From the NCBI RefSeq assembly GCF_902498185.1, contig NZ_CABVIX010000006.1, forward strand, positions 1 to 64,000: a stretch of 64,000 bases of DNA, read 5' to 3'. This DNA comes from Pseudomonas fluorescens. Its GTDB lineage: Bacteria; Pseudomonadota; Gammaproteobacteria; Pseudomonadales; Pseudomonadaceae. Below, one piece after another: positions 57,477 to 64,000 of the stretch (its first letter is position 1; each line of letters starts with the position of its first letter). A model generated the notes under the pieces. That model saw only the letters and a program-made list of their open reading frames with translations, was not told the DNA's origin and ran no database searches. Both the position numbers and the translations under genes were made by a program.

Positions 57477-57934
57477 TGCGCTGTACCTTTTCAATGAATC
57501 GATACAGGTCAGACTTCCAGGCGCAACGGGTCGTTCCCAGTGTCGAAACCCTGTGGTAAGGCGTCCGATCAAGACCATCGCTAACCAAGTCCTTTGCGAA
57601 AGTGTGAACGCTTTCTTCTTCGACCAGTTGGAATGCCGCTTTCTGATACAGCCTTCCAGCGTCGACGAGCACGCTTGTTGTCCAGAGATCCATTCGCTGA
57701 TATCCCGTGCCCCGATGGTTCACCTCGAAGGGGTCGACCATTCCTTCTTCAGTCACAGCCTGCTCCTCTTCCATAATGCAATCAAAAGCTCTACAGGGCC
57801 GGGAATGCCGTACAGGATTGCAGGCCGCCGATCCGGATTAACCTCGTTTCAGGCTGGAAATGGTCGCTTTCCTTATCTCCCCGCGTCATGGTGACTGTCC
57901 CTCCTGAATTACAACAATGACATAGGAGAATGGC
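57477..57934. other. Gap holding a GNAT relic
   Basis: The region is non-coding apart from the acetyltransferase fragment at 57571-57705. Its right end carries the ribosome site of the next plus-strand gene. The sequence composition is not unusual. Confidence 0.5.
57571..57705 (-). pseudogene. C-terminal fragment of a GNAT acetyltransferase
   Basis: GYQRMDLWTTSVLVDAGRLYQ, KAAFQLVEEESVHTFAKDLVS is the C-terminal end typical of MarR-GNAT bifunctional proteins. The acetyl-CoA loop and everything before it are missing. It is a relic, adding to the picture of gene erosion here. Confidence 0.68.
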
Positions 57935-58237
57935 ATGAGAGTTCGCGGCACCATCTTCTGGCAGTGGTCAGATCCCACCCTTCATCATCGCGTGCATGAC
58001 GAAACAATGGACGATGGCACGCAGATCGAGGTACAGGTCAGGCTCTCTCGTGTAGGAAGCACGCAGATGTTCATCGGCGTCTACTCTCCCTCGGGCGCGC
58101 CCATTCTTGAGGAAGCCTTCGCTTCGCGCCCGGGCGAGTCGATGACCCGGGCTTTGGTATGGGGCGTGGACCATGCTCGCCATATCGCTACCAAAGGCGT
58201 GCGCACTGCTCGCAGGGCCGCTGGCGGATCCAGGTAG
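57935..58237 (+). CDS. Hypothetical 100-aa protein
   Basis: ATG 57935 follows AGGAGAATGGC, a strong ribosome site. The product begins MRVRGTIFWQWSDPTLHHRV and is a mixed alpha-beta protein with an Arg-rich tail. SRVGSTQMFIGVYSPSGAPILEE may form a small beta sheet. No family was recognised. It is intact, unlike its left neighbours. Confidence 0.68.
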   Translation: MRVRGTIFWQWSDPTLHHRVHDETMDDGTQIEVQVRLSRVGSTQMFIGVYSPSGAPILEEAFASRPGESMTRALVWGVDHARHIATKGVRTARRAAGGSR

Positions 58238-58403
58238 CGCATGCTTTCCTGAGATCACGCACATGGGATCGAAAAAACATGATGAAGTCGCTCTTTCGTC
58301 CATCTGGATGACCTCATCGCCGTCGCGAATGAGCAGTAAGTCGAGGGACGTTCGGGAGCGGCCGGCGAATTGGATCTAGGATAAAGGGTCTAGCGTTCGT
58401 TGA

Positions 58404-59633
<1,230 letters not shown>

Positions 59634-59919
59634 GCAGTGATTCACCGCTTCGGCATGAGGCGGTGCAAATTCGTTGCCTTCAAATCGTTGCCCTTAGTTA
59701 CATGTGGAAGAATTTTTATGCAACGCATTATAGAGTCGTGGTCGTAGCCTGGTTTTGCGTATACATGCGTGCAGAATGAAATGTCATAACACAAGATAAT
59801 TTTTTAAATTTCAGGGAAGAACTTAGGTAATGCGCGCCCCAGACCATCTGGCCTGACCAATGCTCTGGATTGATCTCCTGGTCATAGCTATTTTGAGGGT
59901 TCACTCAGGGAGTGCGGAC

Positions 59920-60153
59920 ATGGCGGATAAATATATCGGGAAAATAGTTGGGGTTGGCACGGATAACGTGGGCTACGTAATTAACATTTATCAGGATGAG
60001 ACCATTGAGCGCTCGGCAAACGGCATGCTCCGACATGAAGGCCTTAAGCATTTTGAAATGCAATTGGGCGGTGCCGTGAAGAAGATTTCCGAATCCGAAT
60101 ACGAGATCGTAGCTACCGGAGTAAGAGTCACTGTGCATGATGGTGACCGCTAA
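59920..60153 (+). CDS. Hypothetical 77-aa protein
   Basis: ATG 59920 follows AGGGAGTGCGG and begins MADKYIGKIVGVGTDNVGYV. It is a small beta-prone protein with no signal peptide. An in-frame start at 59860 would add a hydrophobic head (LVIAILRV) but has no ribosome site. The 286-bp gap before it is AT-rich and probably carries the promoter. Function unknown. Confidence 0.62.
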   Translation: MADKYIGKIVGVGTDNVGYVINIYQDETIERSANGMLRHEGLKHFEMQLGGAVKKISESEYEIVATGVRVTVHDGDR

Positions 60154-60542
60154 AGCGGCTCGACGTCTGATGCGAGCTCCTGGAGCAGGGGGACCTGGCA
60201 GCCTCCATGAAATACTTAGCAGCTGGACGTCGATAGGCCCGACATATCGAGCCCCTTCGCCGCTTGGCGTGTGCTTCTGACAGGCCCGCTGCCAGTGGCA
60301 CCATGACCCGCGATCAAGGCAAGCTAACGAGGAGCGTAAAGCCATGCATATGCTCCCCACGAATCGCTCGCTTTCATCGGGCTGTAGAACCCGAGCCACC
60401 GTCGGTCCATCTGGACCCAGCGATTCTGCTCGATGCTTTTCGCGACTTAGTGGTTCATTGAAACCTCCACAGCAAGCATGAGCAAAGAGCCGCTTTCTGG
60501 TTCGTAGCTTGATGACGTTTCTGCCTGCGGTGGGTGCGAGGC
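60154..60542. other. 389-bp gap without a supported gene
   Basis: A possible small frame starts at 60344 after GAGGAGCG and runs 45 codons (MHMLPTNRSLS...), but another frame in the same stretch looks equally protein-like (VEPEPPSVHLDPAILLDAF), which suggests a frameshifted relic. No terminator or repeat was recognised. Confidence 0.45.
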
Positions 60543-61616
60543 TCAGGGCGTGATCGCCACTTTCATCACGCCGTCGCGCTGGTTGGCGAACAAATCGTAG
60601 GCAGCCTCGATGTCATCGAGGCGAAACCGGTGGGTGACCAGGGGGGAGACGTCAACGCGGCCGCTGGCGACGACTTCCATCAGCCGACGCATCCGCTCTT
60701 TTCCGCCCGGGCACAGCGTGCTCACGATGCGGTAGTCGCCCAGGCCTGCGGCGAAGGCGTCCAGCGGGATGCGCAGATCGGCGCTGTAGACGCCTAAACT
60801 GGACAATGTCCCCCCTGGCCGCAGGACCCGCAGCGCCCATTCGAAGGTAGTCTGGGTACCCAGCGCTTCGATCGCCACATCCACGCCTCGGTCACCCGTC
60901 AACGCCATGATCTGCTCCACCACGTTGCCTTGCTTGAAATCGACCACGTGTGAAGCACCCATTGCGCGTGCCACGCTGATGCGCGCGGCGACGGTGTCGA
61001 CCCCGATGATGGTGGTGGCGCCCAGCATTTTGGCCCCGGCGACCGCGCAAAGCCCTATGGGGCCCAAGGCAAACACGGCGACCGTATCACCGATTGCCAC
61101 GCCACCGCGTTCCGCGCCCGAGAAACCGGTGGACATGATATCCGGGCACATCAGCACGTGTTCGTCGCTGAGCCTGTCCGGAATGAGGGAGAGGTTGGCC
61201 ATCGCGTCCGGCACCCGAACGTATTCGGCCTGGCAACCGTCGATGATATTGCCGAACTTCCAGCCACCGATGACCTTGAAACCATGCACCGTACCTGCGC
61301 CGTCCTGTGAGCCACAACCACACAGGCAGGCGTTGCTGTGGCCACTTGGCGTGATGGCACCGGCGATGGCGCGTTGCCCTTCATGAAAGCCTTGCACTTG
61401 CGAGCCCAGTTTCTCGATCACCCCTACGGGCTCGTGACCGATGGTCAGCCCCTTCGCCACGGGGTATTCGCCACGCAGGATGTGTACATCGGTGCCACAG
61501 ATCGTGGTGGTGGTAATCCGGAGCAGGGCATCGAGTGGGCCGATCTCGGGGATGAGCTTGTCGTCCAGTACGATGCGATTCTTCTCGACGAAAATCGCCG
61601 CCTTCATGAGTGACAT
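60543..61616 (-). CDS. Zinc-dependent alcohol dehydrogenase (MDR family)
   Basis: The 357-aa enzyme has the catalytic zinc site in TICGTDVHIL and GHEPVGVIE, and a Rossmann site at VAVFALGPIGLCAVAGAK. The structural-zinc lobe is reduced to CLCGCG, as in the tetrameric isopropanol-dehydrogenase-like branch. Start ATG 61616 follows GGAGGCGTGCC. It lies alone. Alcohol specificity is unknown. Confidence 0.92.
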   Translation of the reverse strand: MSLMKAAIFVEKNRIVLDDKLIPEIGPLDALLRITTTTICGTDVHILRGEYPVAKGLTIGHEPVGVIEKLGSQVQGFHEGQRAIAGAITPSGHSNACLCGCGSQDGAGTVHGFKVIGGWKFGNIIDGCQAEYVRVPDAMANLSLIPDRLSDEHVLMCPDIMSTGFSGAERGGVAIGDTVAVFALGPIGLCAVAGAKMLGATTIIGVDTVAARISVARAMGASHVVDFKQGNVVEQIMALTGDRGVDVAIEALGTQTTFEWALRVLRPGGTLSSLGVYSADLRIPLDAFAAGLGDYRIVSTLCPGGKERMRRLMEVVASGRVDVSPLVTHRFRLDDIEAAYDLFANQRDGVMKVAITP

Positions 61617-61765
61617 GGCACGCCTCCGGGGAGTTATGGATTATTGTCAGTCAGTTACAGCGTGCGCCTGAAAAGCAGCAAAGTCTTGATCGGCGACAGG
61701 TGCTGGAGCAGCAATTTGCCCAAGCCGTGACGCTGCCAGCTATCGGGGCCGTGCCGTGGCGCCGC

Positions 61766-62191
61766 CTACTTGGCCTTCCAGTATTTCTGCATTTCCAGAA
61801 ACAGGAATGAGGCGGTCCAGGTAATCATGACCAGGCCCGTCAGCGCCTGCAGGCCTGTCAAGTACTTGAGGTCACCGCTCGGGGTGATGTCGCCGAAGCC
61901 AATGGTGGTATAGGTAGTGAAGGAGAAATAAACACAGTCCATGAACGAGCCATCGAAGTTCCCGCTCAGTGCTCCCCAGCCTTTGGCATTGGCCATCAGG
62001 TAATAGGCCACGGCAAAGCACCAGACTTCCAGTGCGTGGGCCAGCAACGCGCCGATCACACCGATAACGATGCGGAATCGGCTCCAGACCTTCAGCCGTG
62101 GCAGCCAGGCATTCAGACGCAGCAGGCATTCATAGTGAATGACCACTACCAGGACCACGACCAGGGCGTTGACCAGCGTGACGGTAAGCAT
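61766..62191 (-). CDS. Two-helix potassium channel-like protein
   Basis: The 141-aa product has three or four hydrophobic segments; the last pair flank the pore loop TTYTTIGFGDITP, a variant of TVGYGD. It is the Ion_trans_2 fold with no regulator domain. I chose ATG 62191 because GGAG lies 6 bp upstream; ATGs at 62257 and 62215 lack ribosome sites. It probably conducts potassium across the inner membrane. Confidence 0.82.
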   Translation of the reverse strand: MLTVTLVNALVVVLVVVIHYECLLRLNAWLPRLKVWSRFRIVIGVIGALLAHALEVWCFAVAYYLMANAKGWGALSGNFDGSFMDCVYFSFTTYTTIGFGDITPSGDLKYLTGLQALTGLVMITWTASFLFLEMQKYWKAK

Positions 62192-62627
62192 CCAAGGCTC
62201 CGATGTGACCCTCATGGAGGGTTGGATGGTATCGCAGTCAGGTGGATGACCTTTCATGCAATCTGGAGAACATGTAGACCGATGAATGATCGCTATGAGT
62301 CCAGGCCTGTGTGATAACTTCCGCTGCGATGTGGCCGGTCAAAAACAGTCCAAAACTCGCACGCGCCCTGGCCGGCCACAGCCCGCCGAGTGCGTGCGCC
62401 TGTCCCAATGGGAAGCGGGCTTGCCCGCTATGAATTCAACTCGGTGTTGAATCAGTGCATCGCCTGCACCCGACTCAACGCCATTACCTGCCCGGCGGGT
62501 TTGGGATGGAGCAGTCACGTCTGCTCGACAACAGCGAATTTCTCTGTGTACAGATGACACTCCGACGCCTTGGCGAAACGGGGCCTGGACCAGCCCCTCA
62601 GCTCCAAGGCGCTCGCGCCGCACCCAG
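62192..62627. other. 436-bp gap with a degenerate palindromic repeat
   Basis: No gene was found. At about 62410-62432 AAGCGGGCTTGCCCGCT is a perfect palindrome like the core of Pseudomonas extragenic repeats, with flanks that fit loosely. Open frames crossing the region lack signatures. Confidence 0.5.
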
Positions 62628-62807
62628 CTAGCGGATACTCGACTCGCTGACCTCCCTGGGTTTACCGAGCACGTAGCACGGTTGCGACCCGCCGTTGGCA
62701 CGGATCGTCGGGATGATCGCCAGCAGTTTCCAGCCTTCGGAGATCAGTTTCTCGGCCTCCTCAACGTTCTGCGCTTCTTTCAAGGTCTTGACCTGTTGCA
62801 GTTCCAT
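62628..62807 (-). CDS. Hypothetical 59-aa protein
   Basis: ATG 62807 follows GGGGAG at close spacing and opens a 59-aa frame beginning MELQQVKTLKEAQNVEEA. The block AEKLISEGWKLLAIIPT resembles short conserved proteins that carry a GW-x-L-x core (DUF1737-like). The rest reads CYVLGKPREVSES. It is too short for most predictors but coding by the look of its third positions. It precedes the channel gene on the same strand by about 440 bp. Confidence 0.68.
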   Translation of the reverse strand: MELQQVKTLKEAQNVEEAEKLISEGWKLLAIIPTIRANGGSQPCYVLGKPREVSESSIR

Positions 62808-62913
62808 AGGGCTCCCCTGATGGTGATTGATGCCTGTAGTGTAGAAAGCCTTGCCTGGAAATCGACCGGGGCAGACAAGTTGCTCCCTTGCGCGGTGTCC
62901 CCAGCTCCCGGCC

Positions 62914-64000
62914 TTAGAAACTGTACTTCGCCGTCAGCATCAGGTTGCGCGGGGTTCCATAGCTGTCGCCGCCATAATCGGCGGTGGTGGCGATGGACGA
63001 GTAGTACTTGCGGTCAAAGATATTGTTGGCATTGAGCTGCAAGTCCAGATTCCGGTTGACCTGGTACCCGGCCATCAGATCCGTGACCGCATACGCACCT
63101 TGTTCCAGGCGATAGCTGCTGCCATCCGCCAGCTCGACATCGTTGTACAGGCGGCTCTGCCAGCTGACGTTGCCCCCGACGCGCAGATCTTTGAGCGCTC
63201 CCTGGAAGCGGTAGGTGCTGGACAGCTTGAACATGTGCTCCGGGATGTCCGTGTCGAAGCGCTGGTTCACGTTCTGGGGATTGGCGGCATCCTTGATGGT
63301 GTGGGTGCGGGCATAGGTGTAGCCGCCGCCGATCTGCCAGTTTTCGGTCAACGCGCCTTGCAGCTCGACGTCGATACCCTGGCTGCGGATCTCGCCGGAG
63401 GCTTCGTAGCAGCTTGCCTGCGGGCAGTCCGGCACAAAGATCTGCACCGCGCGGTTTTCCTGGTCGACGCGGAACACCGCCAGGCTGGCGTTCAGGGCCC
63501 CGTCGAAGTATTCGCCCTTGATGCCGATCTCGTAGTTCTTGCCCACGATTGGCTTGACCGGGGTAGCTGAGGTGTTTTTCTCGGATTGCGGAGTAAAGAT
63601 GTCGCTGTAGCTGACGTAGACCGAGTGATGATCGTCCAGATTGTAGATCAGGCCGGCGTAGCGGGTGACGTTGCGGGTGACCTTGTAGTCGCCGTCACCA
63701 TCGCGGTTGTCGTAGTCATACCAGTCCAGCCGCCCGCCGAGAATCAGCTTCAGCGGGTCTGCCAGGCTCAGGCGGGTGGTCATGTACACGCCGTCCTGGG
63801 TCGTGACTTCGCGGCTGTTGTCGGTATGCACGAAGTCTGGCTTGCCCGCGTTGAGCGGCCAGTTGGTGTTGTACGGGCTGTAGTTGTGGGTGGTCATGTC
63901 GTAGATGCGCTTGCTGGCGCCCACCACCAGTTCATGGGTCCGCCCGAACGCCTGGAAGGGGCCACTGGCAAAAGCATCAAGGCCGGCCTGGTTCTCGTCG
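62914..64000 (-). CDS. TonB-dependent siderophore receptor, 3' part
   Basis: The frame is open to the window edge, so the N terminus lies beyond base 64000. At least 361 residues of barrel are visible, ending in the siderophore-receptor signature NANNIFDRKYYSSIATT, then GTPRNLMLTAKYSF with terminal Phe. KPIVGKNYEIGIKGEYFDG is the conserved mid-barrel block. It is of the FpvA/FoxA/FhuE type; the N-terminal signalling domain, if any, is not visible. An apparent Met at 63927 is internal. Confidence 0.94.
   Translation of the reverse strand, partial: DENQAGLDAFASGPFQAFGRTHELVVGASKRIYDMTTHNYSPYNTNWPLNAGKPDFVHTDNSREVTTQDGVYMTTRLSLADPLKLILGGRLDWYDYDNRDGDGDYKVTRNVTRYAGLIYNLDDHHSVYVSYSDIFTPQSEKNTSATPVKPIVGKNYEIGIKGEYFDGALNASLAVFRVDQENRAVQIFVPDCPQASCYEASGEIRSQGIDVELQGALTENWQIGGGYTYARTHTIKDAANPQNVNQRFDTDIPEHMFKLSSTYRFQGALKDLRVGGNVSWQSRLYNDVELADGSSYRLEQGAYAVTDLMAGYQVNRNLDLQLNANNIFDRKYYSSIATTADYGGDSYGTPRNLMLTAKYSF

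Noticed and set aside
60344..60481. 45-codon frame after GAGGAGCG
   Set aside because: The ribosome site is good, but the product is Ser/Gly/Pro-rich without pattern, and a second frame is equally open; probably a relic.

Overview
The window is a gram-negative, GC-rich chromosome segment that looks like Pseudomonas, most probably the P. putida group. Support: a 5S rRNA tail of Pseudomonas type; the nuoA-N operon with fused nuoCD; a 441-aa short-type isocitrate lyase; gacA with a TTG start followed by uvrC, pgsA and tRNA-Gly(GCC); a second EF-G (fusA2); and a P. putida-style REP element. No CRISPR array and no intact transposon was seen. Layout, 1-10.5 kb: end of an rRNA operon, a tandem universal stress protein with a perfect ANR box in its promoter, miaE, a DUF883 protein, a LEA2 lipoprotein, a PQQ-type sugar dehydrogenase, DinB, a secreted alpha/beta hydrolase, a DUF411 protein, an AI-2E family permease and a TonB-dependent receptor. 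10.6-12.6 kb: a miniature P2-like phage relic made of intact small genes (LuxR-type HTH, gpL-like head completion, holin, CI-type repressor, a 30-codon ORF, Ogr zinc-finger activator) with two identical-arm operators flanking a consensus promoter. 12.6-27.6 kb: the complete complex I operon on the minus strand. 27.6-28.1 kb: a gene-free gap with a near-perfect Fur box. 28.1-45.9 kb: aceA, a secreted protein, a subtilase whose usual catalytic Asp is Glu, a SulP transporter, fusA2, dsdA, a GABA-type aminotransferase and permease pair, DUF488 and GNAT genes, an XRE regulator, gacA-uvrC-pgsA. 45.9-48.5 kb: tRNA-Gly, terminator, REP element, a terminator-like hairpin and a second TonB receptor. 48.8-54.2 kb: a MaoC hydratase, then an envelope-modification cluster (Ais-like phosphatase, lipoprotein, PAP2 phosphatase, OmpR-type response regulator, EptA phosphoethanolamine transferase) with no histidine kinase nearby but with direct repeats TTCAC-N6-TTCAC in its promoters. 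54.2-60.5 kb: an eroded accessory zone with a TnpB relic, a shattered and partly inverted TonB-receptor gene, MFS and GNAT fragments, interspersed with intact LysR, SDR and flavohaemoglobin genes. 60.5-64 kb: a zinc alcohol dehydrogenase, a two-helix potassium channel, a 59-aa ORF and the 3' part of a siderophore receptor that runs off the window. Functionally the core is respiratory and central metabolism (complex I, glyoxylate shunt, NO detoxification, ANR and Fur signals) plus envelope defence and metal uptake. Statements about homology come from reading motifs by eye; no database search was run.
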